NCBI GenBank assembly: GCA_014189435.1
Contig: CP050293.1
Coordinates: 3,167,001 to 3,231,000 of the forward strand
DNA: 64,000 nt
From: Mesorhizobium loti
GTDB taxonomy: Bacteria > Pseudomonadota > Alphaproteobacteria > Rhizobiales > Rhizobiaceae
Direction: 5' to 3'
Within the stretch, counting starts at the first letter, position 1. Each line of letters starts with the position of its first letter. Positions 17,637 to 26,149 of this stretch are shown here, one piece after another. The notes beneath the pieces were generated by a model. That model was not told the origin of the DNA and searched no databases. It saw only the letters and a program-made list of their open reading frames with translations. The translations under genes were made by a program, and so were the position numbers.

Positions 17637-19901
17637 TCAGGCGGCGGCAGTGCGCCGTCCCGGCACCGGATTGCTGGGCGGTTCGTGGCCGAGCGGCGTC
17701 ACCAGCGTCAGGTCGGGATAGCCGTTCTCGATCAGCCTGACCGCGGCCTGCGTCACCTCGTCGTCCGGCTCCAGCATGGAGAGAAAGACCTCGGTGGCAT
17801 CGCCGGCCAGACGGCTGATGCCTTGCGCGTCGGCCGGCCCGCACTCGACCACGACCAGATCATAGGCTGTGGTCAGCGACTGCATGATGATCGGCAGCCG
17901 GTCGGCGGCGCGCATGGCGCGGACCGGATCGGCGGTGCCGACCGGAATGACGTGACAGTCCGAATAGAGATCGGCGTGGATGACGTCGCTGAACTGCGCT
18001 TCCGAAGCGAGCAAATTGGTGATGCCGGGGAAAAGCCCGCTGTCCAGCATCGGCCGTGAGGCCGCCCCCGAAGCGGTGAGGTCCAGCAACAGCACGCGCA
18101 AGCCGGCGTCCGCGACCTCGCGTGCCACCAGGACCGCGGATGCGGCTGCCTCGTCGCCCTCCGGCGAGACGAATATGGCGCGCGCCGCACCGCTGGCGAT
18201 CAGCTTTTCGGCAGCCTTCTCGACGTCGATCTCGCCCAGGGTGGAACGCACAGGTTCGGGCTCGGCAGCCGTCTGTTCGGCCGTTGCCTCTGGCATCGCG
18301 ACCATATCAGGCGCCTCGGCCCGATAGGGCATGTAGGGCTCGGCCTCCGCTTCAGCCAGACGGTCCCCCATTTCCTGGCGAACGACGGAATCCTGAAGGA
18401 TGGCAGGTTCCTGGCGGACAACCGGCATTGCGACCCCACCGGGCGCCTGCGCCACCTGGGGCATCGCGACCTCATCGATCCGTTCGAAGCGGGAACCGGT
18501 CGCCGGGCGCATCGCGCGGCCTGAAAACAGCTCCCGCAGCAGCGTCACGATGGCCATGATCAGCAGCGATGCGGCGAAAGCGGCGCCGACGATCGGCCCG
18601 ACCTTCGGGAAATAGGCCTCCGAGGGAACCGACGCCTTTGAAGCGATCCGGGCGTCGACCGGCAGATAGTTGCGATCCTGGCGCGAAGCCGCTTCGCGGT
18701 AGTTGGTCAGGTACAGTTCGAGTTGCTGCCGTTTGGCGGTCGCGTCGCGCTGCAGCGCGTCGAGATCGACCTGCTGTTCACCGGCCTGCGCCGAAGCCGC
18801 CTTCAACGTGTTGACGTCGGCGACAAGCTGATTCTCGCGGGCCTTTGCCGTCTCGGCCTGCATCAACAGGCCTTTCATGATCTTCTGGGCCTCGCTGCGG
18901 ATCTGCGCGTCGAGATCGGCCAGTTGCGATTTCAGCGCCCTAATACGCGGATGATTGCCAAGCAGCGTCGTCGACAGGTCGGCGATGTTGGAGCGCAATT
19001 CGACCTGCCGCTCGCGCAAGCGCTGGATCAGGTCCGATGACAGAACCTCCGGCACGGCATCCAGCGAACCGCCATTCTGCAGCGCCCTGCGCACACCGTC
19101 AGCTGTCGCTTCGGCCGCGGCGCGATTGGCGCGCACTTTCGACAGTTCGCTCGACAGTTCCGAAAGCTGCTGGGTGGCCAGCACCGAATTGTTGCCACCC
19201 ATCAGAAGGTCGGACTGTGAGCGGTAGGCGGCGACTTTCGCCTCGGCGGCTTTGACCTGCTGTTGCAGATCGGCAATCTCGGGCGCCAGAAAGTCGGCGG
19301 CGGCGTTGTTCGATTCCAGCTTGGCCGCCCCCTGCCCGGCTATATAGGCGGCGGCAATGGCGTCCGGTATGGCGGCCGCCAGCTTGGGATCTTCCGATGA
19401 GAACTCGATGGCAATGATGCGGGTCTTCTCGACGCCATAGACGTTGAGCTTCTCGTGCATTTTCTTGAGGACGCGCTCTTCCGTCGGAATTTCCATCGGG
19501 TCGCTTTTCAAGCCGACGAGAACCAGAGCGCGGCTCAACGGCGACATATCGAGCGCTTCGTCGAACTCGGGCAGTTTTTCCAGACCAAGCTTTTGCGCGA
19601 CCTGCTTGAGGATCTCGTTGGAGGAGATTATCTGGACCTGGGTGGCGACGCCTTGTTCGTCGAGGATTGGCTTGTCGGTGTCGTTGTTGTTGCTGGCCGG
19701 CCGCGTATAGACGGATTCACGCGGGGCGATCTCAACCTGCGTCTCGGCTTTGTAGTGCCGGGTTGCCAGCGAGGCGAAGGCGAACGCCAGCCCCGTCACC
19801 ACGAGGACGACGACGACTATACGCAGCCAGTTCCTCGCCAGGCTGGCGAAGAGCTGCCTGAGATCGACGTCGACATCTGCGGCCGCGGACTGAACGGACA
19901 T
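17637..19901 (-). CDS. Wzz/GumC-type polysaccharide co-polymerase with degenerate kinase domain
   Basis: The 754-residue protein has the Wzz layout: first membrane helix at about 24-47, a long periplasmic part with coiled coil (about 190-400), and a second helix at about 438-460. The cytoplasmic part (about 560-735) resembles the ATPase of bacterial tyrosine kinases, but the Walker A lysine is missing: the expected G-K-T/S loop reads VSPEGDEAAASAV, and the A' motif reads RVLLLDLTASG. It is probably not an active kinase. There is no Tyr-rich tail. It is divergent from the Wza-like gene and should control chain length and export of an exopolysaccharide. Confidence 0.87.
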   Translation of the reverse strand: MSVQSAAADVDVDLRQLFASLARNWLRIVVVVLVVTGLAFAFASLATRHYKAETQVEIAPRESVYTRPASNNNDTDKPILDEQGVATQVQIISSNEILKQVAQKLGLEKLPEFDEALDMSPLSRALVLVGLKSDPMEIPTEERVLKKMHEKLNVYGVEKTRIIAIEFSSEDPKLAAAIPDAIAAAYIAGQGAAKLESNNAAADFLAPEIADLQQQVKAAEAKVAAYRSQSDLLMGGNNSVLATQQLSELSSELSKVRANRAAAEATADGVRRALQNGGSLDAVPEVLSSDLIQRLRERQVELRSNIADLSTTLLGNHPRIRALKSQLADLDAQIRSEAQKIMKGLLMQAETAKARENQLVADVNTLKAASAQAGEQQVDLDALQRDATAKRQQLELYLTNYREAASRQDRNYLPVDARIASKASVPSEAYFPKVGPIVGAAFAASLLIMAIVTLLRELFSGRAMRPATGSRFERIDEVAMPQVAQAPGGVAMPVVRQEPAILQDSVVRQEMGDRLAEAEAEPYMPYRAEAPDMVAMPEATAEQTAAEPEPVRSTLGEIDVEKAAEKLIASGAARAIFVSPEGDEAAASAVLVAREVADAGLRVLLLDLTASGAASRPMLDSGLFPGITNLLASEAQFSDVIHADLYSDCHVIPVGTADPVRAMRAADRLPIIMQSLTTAYDLVVVECGPADAQGISRLAGDATEVFLSMLEPDDEVTQAAVRLIENGYPDLTLVTPLGHEPPSNPVPGRRTAAA

Positions 19902-20160
19902 GCATCCCTACTCCGATACTGGGTCAGCACGCACCGTAAACAACTATGGTAACTCAGCCGTTAAGATCGCGGTAAGCTTCCGTTAGGGTTTACTGGCGGG
20001 CGACAAACAAAACCGCCAAAAAATCGTAAAACTCTTGCCGATGCACCGCGTGTCAGCCGCTCCCTTTACCGGCCATTAACCCTAACAGGATGATAACGGA
20101 CCTCGATCCCTGATGTTTGCTGCGACGCTGCAGCGGCCAGTCGAAGGTACCTGTCCGGTC

Positions 20161-20724
20161 ATGAAAAGCACTGCTTCCCTGTTTCGCGCTCTGCTTGCCG
20201 TATCGATGCTTGCCGGCTGTTCCAGTTACCGGCCGACGCCGGCGGCCTTCCATGAGGTGCTCGATCAGCCCTATCGTCTTGGCGCCGGCGACCGCGTCCG
20301 CGTCACCGTGTTCGAGCAGGACGGGTTGACCAACACCTATAGTGTCGACCAATCCGGCTACCTCTCCTTCCCGCTTGTCGGCGCCATACCGGCGCGCGGC
20401 CACACCGCGCAGCAGATGGAAAAGGCAATCGCCGACAAATTGCGGCAAGGCTACCTGCGCGATCCCGACGTCTCGGTCGAGATCGACCGCTACCGGCCGA
20501 TCTTCGTCATGGGCGAAGTCGGAGCCGCCGGCCAATACTCTTACGTCCCCGGCCTGACGGTGCAGAAGGCAATCGCCATTGCCGGCGGTTTCTCGCCGCG
20601 CGCCAATCAGGAAAGCGTCGACATCACCCGCGACATCAACGGCAAGGTGATGACCGGCCGCGTGGTCACCTCCGACCCGCTGCTGCCGGGCGATACCGTC
20701 TACGTCCGCGAACGTCTGTTCTGA
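20161..20724 (+). CDS. Polysaccharide export lipoprotein, Wza/ExoF-like
   Basis: The 187-residue protein begins with a lipoprotein signal (lipobox LAGC at about 17-20), followed by a Poly_export domain (YRLGAGDRVRVTVFEQDGL, about 38-120) and an SLBB-type beta-grasp region (about 120-180). It should form or feed the outer membrane channel. I chose the ATG at 20161 since the signal peptide begins there; an ATG at 20113 would add 16 residues before it. It is short compared with E. coli Wza (about 380 residues), as is usual for the rhizobial type. It heads the run of five assembly genes. Confidence 0.87.
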   Translation: MKSTASLFRALLAVSMLAGCSSYRPTPAAFHEVLDQPYRLGAGDRVRVTVFEQDGLTNTYSVDQSGYLSFPLVGAIPARGHTAQQMEKAIADKLRQGYLRDPDVSVEIDRYRPIFVMGEVGAAGQYSYVPGLTVQKAIAIAGGFSPRANQESVDITRDINGKVMTGRVVTSDPLLPGDTVYVRERLF

Positions 20725-20734
20725 CAGATACCAA

Positions 20735-21865
20735 GTGGCGGACACACTCAGGATCGTCCATTGCTTTCGTTCACCCGTCGGAGGAATCTTCCGGCATGTG
20801 CGCGATCTGACCGAGGCGCAGGTCGCCGCCGGGCATTCCGTCGGTATCGTCTGCGATTCGACGACGGGTGGCGCGTTCGAGGAACGCCTGTTCGAGCAGA
20901 TGAAGGATATGCTGGCGCTCGGCATCCGTCGCACGCCGATGCAGCGTCATGTCGGTCCCGGCGACCTTGCCTCGGCTTGGCGCACCTACAGGATCATCAA
21001 GGAATTGCGGCCGGATGTATTGCACGGGCACGGCGCCAAGGGTGGCGCCTATGCCCGTCTGTTCGGCTCATTGTTGCGGGTATCAAGGTCTCGCGTAGCC
21101 CGCCTCTATTCACCGCATGGTGGCTCTCTCCACTATGACGAGAACACGACCACCGGAAAGCTGTTCTTCGCGCTCGAGCGCTTCATGGCCCGCTTCACCG
21201 ACTATCTGCTGTTTGTCTCCGACTATGAACGGCAAACCTATCGCAGGAAGGTCGGCGAGCCGCCCATTCCCAACACTCTGGTCTATAACGGCCTGCGCGC
21301 CACCGAATTCGAGCCGGCGATCACCGAGCCCGACGCGGCCGATCTGCTCTATATCGGCATGATGCGCGACCTGAAGGGACCGGACATCTTCATCGATGCA
21401 CTCGCCCTCGCCGGCTCCCAGTTCGCTCGCGCGCTGACCGCGGTCATGGTCGGCGACGGCGACGACCTGCCGCGCTACCACGCGCAAGTGAAGCGCCTCG
21501 GGATTGAGCGCCATGTCCGCTTCCTGCCGCCGATGCCGGCCAGGGAGGCGTTTGCGCTGGCGGCGCTCGTCATCGTTCCCTCGCGCGCCGAAGCCATGCC
21601 CTATATCGTGCTGGAAACGCTTGCCGCGGGAAAGCCGATGATTGCCACCGCGGTCGGCGGCATTCCAGAGATCTTCGGCACCGGTTCCCCTGCCCTGATC
21701 CGGCCCGACCCGGTCGAGCTTGCCGACAAGATGAGCCAGGCGCTGGCCGACCCCGCCGCCTATCGCGAACTGATGCCCGACGGTGCCGACCTCAAGGCGC
21801 GCTTCGGCGCCGATGTGATGGCCGCCGACATCGAGAAGGCCTACTTCGCCGCGCTCGGCAAATAG
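20735..21865 (+). CDS. Glycosyltransferase family 4
   Basis: The 376-residue protein has a GT-B layout. The N-terminal half contains GGIFRHVRDLTEAQVAAGH, an acceptor-side signature, and HGHGAKGGAYARL. The C-terminal half has IVPSRAEAMPYIVLETLAAGKPMIAT with the E-x(7)-E motif that binds the nucleotide sugar. The GTG start is ten bases after the export gene stop. It is probably a cytoplasmic or peripheral enzyme adding a sugar to the lipid-linked exopolysaccharide unit. The sugar cannot be told. Confidence 0.88.
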   Translation: MADTLRIVHCFRSPVGGIFRHVRDLTEAQVAAGHSVGIVCDSTTGGAFEERLFEQMKDMLALGIRRTPMQRHVGPGDLASAWRTYRIIKELRPDVLHGHGAKGGAYARLFGSLLRVSRSRVARLYSPHGGSLHYDENTTTGKLFFALERFMARFTDYLLFVSDYERQTYRRKVGEPPIPNTLVYNGLRATEFEPAITEPDAADLLYIGMMRDLKGPDIFIDALALAGSQFARALTAVMVGDGDDLPRYHAQVKRLGIERHVRFLPPMPAREAFALAALVIVPSRAEAMPYIVLETLAAGKPMIATAVGGIPEIFGTGSPALIRPDPVELADKMSQALADPAAYRELMPDGADLKARFGADVMAADIEKAYFAALGK

Positions 21866-21873
21866 GCGCAAGG

Positions 21874-21976
21874 CCTAAAGCGCGTCGCGTTTGAACGGAC
21901 TCAGGCGACGCGCTTTAGGTCTTTGTACTTATGCATGTCGTTCTCCCAAAACCGGGGCCACTTTTGGGCGACATGC
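21874..21976. repeat. Compound palindromic repeat, family C, copy 1
   Basis: Two hairpins stand side by side. 21874-21887 and 21906-21919 are a perfect 14-base inverted repeat (CCTAAAGCGCGTCG). 21932-21976 is a second hairpin with ends TGCATGTCG and CGACATGCA and inner CCCAAAA/TTTTGGG. The second hairpin recurs at 55030-55075. This is a dispersed intergenic element of the rhizobial type. Confidence 0.85.
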
Positions 21977-22062
21977 AATAGCCTTTTCAAAGCCACGGGT
22001 TGTTTCAAGGGTTTCTTAGCTCTCTTTTGCTATTCACCGTAGGGAAGCTTGCGGAAAGCCCC

Positions 22063-23598
22063 ATGAACGAGATCGACCCAGCGCGCCGCTTTTCACCAGA
22101 GGCGGTGCGTAAATTCGACGGCCCGGCCGATGGCGACACGCCAAGCGGCATGAACGATGTCGCCCGCCAGGTCGCCTCGCAGTACCGGCGCGATACCATG
22201 TCGCCGATCATGGTCAGCGGCGTGCTGCGCATGGTCGAATTCGGGTTGTTGCTGTTGTCCGGCCTCGTCGTCTATTTCCATTTTGTCGGGTTCTTCAACT
22301 ATCTCGCCTGGCAATATCCGCTGACGATCGCGGCCGCGTCGTTCCTTGCCGTGGTGCTGCTCGACGTCACCGACTGCTACCAGATCGTCGCCTTGATGCG
22401 GCCCATCGCCAATTTCAGCCGCATCCTGCTGGCCTGGGCTGGCGCCTTCGCGCTGATGGCGCTGACCGCGTTCGCCATGAAGATGTCGGAAGACTATTCG
22501 CGCCTTTTGTTCGGCACCTGGTTCGTCACCGGCTTCGTTCTCATCTTCGGCCTCAGGCTGGTGATGTCGAAGCTGATCCGGGCCTGGGCGCGCGATGGCC
22601 GCATGGAGCGGCGCGCCGTCATCGTCGGCGGCGGCAAGGCGGCGGAAATCCTGATCCGCTCGGTCGAAAAACAACCCTACAATGATATCCGCATTTGCGG
22701 CATCTTCGACGATCGCGGCGACAAGCGCTCGCCGCCCATCGTCGCCGGCTATCCCAAGCTCGGCACCATTTCGGAACTGATCGAGTTCGCCCGCATCGCC
22801 CGCATCGACATGCTGATCGTGTCGCTGCCGCTGACCGCCGAATCGCGCGTGCTGCAGTTGCTGAAGAAGCTGTGGGTGTTGCCGGTCGACATCCGGCTGT
22901 CGGCGCATTCCAACGCACTGCAGTTTCGCCCGCGCGCCTATTCCTACATCGGCGCGGTGCCGATGCTCGACATTTTCGACAAGCCGATCAACGACTGGGA
23001 TTCGGTCGCCAAGCGCGCTTTCGACATCATCTTCAGTCTGATCGGCATCGTCGTGTTCTCACCGGTGATGCTGGCGACCGCCATCGCCATCAAGCTCGAC
23101 AGCAAGGGGCCGGTGCTGTTCCATCAGAAGCGGCACGGGTTCAACAATGAGATCATCGAAGTCTACAAGTTCCGTTCGATGTATACGGACAAGGCCGATC
23201 CGACCGCCAAGCAGACGGTGACCAAGAACGATCCGCGCGTCACCCGCGTCGGCCGCTTCATCCGCAAGACCTCGATCGACGAGCTGCCGCAGTTCTTCAA
23301 CTCGCTCCTCGGTTCGCTGTCGCTGGTCGGTCCGCGCCCGCATGCCATCGCCGCGCAATCGCACAATTTGCTCTACAACGAAGTGGTCGACGGCTATTTC
23401 GCCCGCCACAAGGTCAAGCCCGGCGTCACCGGCTGGGCGCAGATCAATGGCTGGCGCGGCGAGATGGACACCAATGAAAAGATCCGCATGCGCACGGAGT
23501 ATGACCTCTATTACATCGAGAACTGGTCGCTGCTGTTCGACTTGCGGATCCTGTTCCTGACGCCGCTCCGGCTCTTGAACACGGAAAACGCCTATTGA
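22063..23598 (+). CDS. Undecaprenyl-phosphate sugar phosphotransferase (WcaJ/PssY-like)
   Basis: The 511-residue membrane protein has four N-terminal helices (about 50-170), a central nucleotide-binding CoA_binding_3 region (RRAVIVGGGKAAEILIRSV, about 185-300) and a C-terminal bacterial sugar transferase domain. The latter has KRAFDIIFSLIGIVVFSP, the catalytic DE pair in SIDELPQFFN, and VGPRPH. It starts exopolysaccharide assembly by moving hexose-1-phosphate to undecaprenyl phosphate. The ATG at 22063 has GGAAAG upstream; the open frame begins earlier at 22000 without a good site. The stop overlaps the next start. Confidence 0.9.
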   Translation: MNEIDPARRFSPEAVRKFDGPADGDTPSGMNDVARQVASQYRRDTMSPIMVSGVLRMVEFGLLLLSGLVVYFHFVGFFNYLAWQYPLTIAAASFLAVVLLDVTDCYQIVALMRPIANFSRILLAWAGAFALMALTAFAMKMSEDYSRLLFGTWFVTGFVLIFGLRLVMSKLIRAWARDGRMERRAVIVGGGKAAEILIRSVEKQPYNDIRICGIFDDRGDKRSPPIVAGYPKLGTISELIEFARIARIDMLIVSLPLTAESRVLQLLKKLWVLPVDIRLSAHSNALQFRPRAYSYIGAVPMLDIFDKPINDWDSVAKRAFDIIFSLIGIVVFSPVMLATAIAIKLDSKGPVLFHQKRHGFNNEIIEVYKFRSMYTDKADPTAKQTVTKNDPRVTRVGRFIRKTSIDELPQFFNSLLGSLSLVGPRPHAIAAQSHNLLYNEVVDGYFARHKVKPGVTGWAQINGWRGEMDTNEKIRMRTEYDLYYIENWSLLFDLRILFLTPLRLLNTENAY

Positions 23599-24872
23599 GC
23601 GCCATCAGCCATGATGTGCCGCGCGCGGCGGTCAACGCCAAGCTGATCGCGCTGATTTCCTCGGGCGCGGTCTTCCTCGGCATTCTGCTGTCCGGCTTCG
23701 TCATCAGCGAGCCGGCACCCTATGAACTCTACATGGCCGGGCTGATCGCCATCTGGGCGCTTTTCGGCTTGCGGATTTCCCGCGCGGCAACGCCGCTCCT
23801 GGTGCTGCTGGTGACGATGAACATTGGCGGCATGATCTCCATGACGCAGATGGCAGACCTCGCCAACACGCCGCTCTATCTCGCCGTATCGCTGTTTCTC
23901 GCCTTCAGCGCGGTGTTCTTCGCATCGATCACCGCTGTGCGGCCAAACCTCTACCGACTGATCTTCATTGCCTATGTGGTTTCTGCCGTGGCGACCTCGC
24001 TGCTTGGCATTGCAGGCTATTTCCACGCCTTTCCGGGCGCGGAGATGTTCACCAAATACGACCGAGCCGCCGGCGCCTTCCAGGACCCGAACGTGTTCGG
24101 ACCGTTCCTGGTGCTGCCCGGCATCTATCTGCTCTATCTGCTTTTGACCGGACCGGTGACGCGCATGCCGCTGCTGGCGGTTCCGCTGCTGATCATCGCC
24201 GCCGGCATCTTCTTCTCCTTCTCGCGCGGCGCCTGGGGCATGTTCGCGGTCTCGGCGGTCCTGCTCACCGGCTGCCTGTTCCTGCAAAGCGCCAGCGGAA
24301 AATTCCGGCTGCGCGTGGTGGTGATGACGATCGCGGCGCTGGCGCTGCTGGTCGTCGCCATGATCGTCATCCTGCAACTGCCGGGCGTGTCGGAGATGTT
24401 TTCCAACCGCGCCCATCTCGAGCAGAGCTACGATACCGCCCGCCTCGGCCGCTTCGCCCGCTACGGCATCGGCTTCCAGATGGCGATGGAGCATCCGTTC
24501 GGCATCGGCCCGCTGGTCTTCGGCACGATCTTTGGTGAAGACACCCACGACATCTGGCTGAAGATGCTGATGGACTATGGCTGGCTCGGCTTCGTGTCGT
24601 TCCTGACCCTCGTCGCCTGGACGATGGCAGCCGGATTCCGCATCCTGCTGCGCGACCGGCCGTGGCAGCCCTATCTCCTGTGCGCCTATGTCGCCTTCAT
24701 AGGCAATATCGGGCTCGGCACCTTCATCGACATCGACCACTGGCGCCATGTCTACCTGCTGCTCGGCCTGATCTGGGGCGCCATCGCGCTGGAATACAGG
24801 CACCAGCGGCTGTTGCGGCCTGCCCCGGTTCAAGCCCAAGGTGAAGGCCGACGCGATTTGAAATTTGGCTGA
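23595..24872 (+). CDS. O-antigen ligase/Wzy-like polymerase
   Basis: A 425-residue polytopic protein with about ten to twelve hydrophobic segments. The Wzy_C domain is indicated by FSFSRGAWGMFAVSAVLL near 210 and RFARYGIGFQMAMEHPFGIGPLVF near 285-308, with the periplasmic loop THDIWLKMLMDYGWLGF. It would polymerise repeat units on the periplasmic face. The TTG start overlaps the stop of the transferase gene. Its 3' part (24720-24824) has a second copy at 25703-25807 beyond the carbonic anhydrase, and its C-terminal tail after residue 410 differs from that of the copy. Confidence 0.88.
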   Translation: MSAISHDVPRAAVNAKLIALISSGAVFLGILLSGFVISEPAPYELYMAGLIAIWALFGLRISRAATPLLVLLVTMNIGGMISMTQMADLANTPLYLAVSLFLAFSAVFFASITAVRPNLYRLIFIAYVVSAVATSLLGIAGYFHAFPGAEMFTKYDRAAGAFQDPNVFGPFLVLPGIYLLYLLLTGPVTRMPLLAVPLLIIAAGIFFSFSRGAWGMFAVSAVLLTGCLFLQSASGKFRLRVVVMTIAALALLVVAMIVILQLPGVSEMFSNRAHLEQSYDTARLGRFARYGIGFQMAMEHPFGIGPLVFGTIFGEDTHDIWLKMLMDYGWLGFVSFLTLVAWTMAAGFRILLRDRPWQPYLLCAYVAFIGNIGLGTFIDIDHWRHVYLLLGLIWGAIALEYRHQRLLRPAPVQAQGEGRRDLKFG

Positions 24873-24910
24873 GCTGGCCGGGTTTCTGGCGCACCGGCCG
24901 GGAAATTGTG

Positions 24911-25630
24911 TCAGTCGATGTAGGTCACCGCACCCGTCTGGAGATCATAGATCGCCGCGACGATCTTCAGCTTCTGCGACCCGACGAGACCAGCCAATAC
25001 CTTGCTCGACGCTGTCAGACGCCTCGCGGTCCTGCGTGCGCTCTCCCTAGCCGTGTTGTCGACGAAATCGCCCGCTTCGCTCCGCGCCGAGATCGCCGCG
25101 GGCAGGATCGGTTCGATCATCGGGCCGATGGCGCCAGGATAGGTCGCGTTCTTCGTGACCACGTCGCACGCCGCCTTGACGGCGCCGCAGCTTGTGTGTG
25201 CCAGGACGACGATCAAGGGAGAACCGAGAACCACCGCGCCGTATTCGACAGTGCCAAGTGTCGCGGTGTCGACGAGATTGCCGGCATTGCGGGCGACGAA
25301 CAGTTCCCCAACGCCATGGCCGCCGAAGATCAGCTCCGGCGGAACGCGACTATCGGCGCAACTGATGATCGTGGCCCATGGTGCCTGGTGCCCGGCGACG
25401 GCGTTCCGCTGCGCGGCAAGGTCGATCGAGCAGAGTTCCGGATGGCTGACATAGAGCTCATTGCCGGATTTCAGCGCGGCGAGCGCTGCATCGGGCGACA
25501 GTCCCGGCGCAACACTCTCTGCCGCGCGCGCCGACCGCGACGCTCCGGCAAGACCGATCGCAAGGAACCCCGCGCCGAGCTTGAGGAAATCCCTCCGGCC
25601 AAACCCTTCACCGTCGCAATTGATGCACAC
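24911..25630 (-). CDS. Beta-class carbonic anhydrase, Tat-exported
   Basis: The 239-residue protein interconverts CO2 and bicarbonate. Zinc ligands are visible: Cys and Asp in SCADSR, and the His/Cys pair in LAHTSCGA. A twin-arginine signal (GRRDFLKLGAGFLAIG, cleavage near SARA) points to the periplasm, and an unusual C-I-N-C pair precedes it. I place the start at the GTG at 25630 because GGGGGAG lies seven bases upstream. The open frame continues upstream only because it runs through the duplicated wzy fragment. The gene faces the wzy gene and is bounded by the two wzy 3' copies. Confidence 0.88.
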   Translation of the reverse strand: MCINCDGEGFGRRDFLKLGAGFLAIGLAGASRSARAAESVAPGLSPDAALAALKSGNELYVSHPELCSIDLAAQRNAVAGHQAPWATIISCADSRVPPELIFGGHGVGELFVARNAGNLVDTATLGTVEYGAVVLGSPLIVVLAHTSCGAVKAACDVVTKNATYPGAIGPMIEPILPAAISARSEAGDFVDNTARESARRTARRLTASSKVLAGLVGSQKLKIVAAIYDLQTGAVTYID

Positions 25631-25702
25631 TGTTTGGCTCCCCCGCCCGAGATCCCGAGACTGTTCCAGGTGGACTATATATTCTCTCTCTAATGCACGC
25701 GA

Positions 25703-25846
25703 ACATTCATCGACATCGACCACCGGCGCCACGTCTATCTGCTGCTCGGCCTGATCTGGGGCGCCATCGCGCTGGAGTACAGGCACCAGCGGCTGTTGCG
25801 GCCTGCCTTGCAGCGCTCATCCGCACCCGCAATCGCAGCGGGATAA
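25703..25846 (+). pseudogene. Duplicated 3' end of the Wzy-like gene
   Basis: 25703-25807 matches 24720-24824 over 105 bases with no gaps and five differences, four of them synonymous and one Trp to Arg. The frame then runs on for 13 more codons to a TAA at 25844-25846, with a tail (ALQRSSAPAIAAG) different from the intact gene. There is no start. It is a gene remnant left by recombination or insertion of the carbonic anhydrase segment. Confidence 0.88.
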
Positions 25847-25902
25847 AAGTCGCGGAATTCGGTTGACCCGCACTGGGTTATCACGATACATCGCGACCGG
25901 TC

Positions 25903-25979
<77 letters not shown>

Positions 25980-25988
25980 ATTTAGGCA

Positions 25989-26007
25989 GGACTTTCCCCC
26001 AAAGTCC
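25989..26007 (+). terminator. Stem-loop after tRNA-Pro
   Basis: GGACTTT pairs perfectly with AAAGTCC around a CCCCC loop, nine bases after the tRNA 3' end. No T-run follows, so it may help processing or weak termination of the tRNA transcript. Confidence 0.45.
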
Positions 26008-26071
26008 TACTCATCAGCACATACGACGCCAATCGTGCTTATCGCGGTCCAGGTTGCTGCGCCCAAATCGT

Positions 26072-26109
26072 CAAGAACTGTCCTGTAAAAAGGACTTCTT
26101 GTGTTTTTG
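26072..26109 (+). promoter_or_regulatory. Stem-loop with T-run before the toxin-antitoxin pair
   Basis: CAAGAA and TTCTTG (26072-26077, 26096-26101) enclose GTCCT/AGGAC, with two unpaired bases on the left side, and a short T-rich run follows. It may end tRNA transcription or be the operator on which the antitoxin represses its own promoter. It lies about 40-75 bases before the antitoxin start. Confidence 0.45.
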
Positions 26110-26149
26110 GCAGGTTGGACGAAGATTACATCGCTTTAGGAGTCGGGCA

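Noticed and set aside
25631..25786. N-terminal extension of the carbonic anhydrase frame
   Set aside because: It is the antisense of the duplicated wzy fragment; the GTG at 25630 has a strong ribosome site and gives a normal Tat signal.
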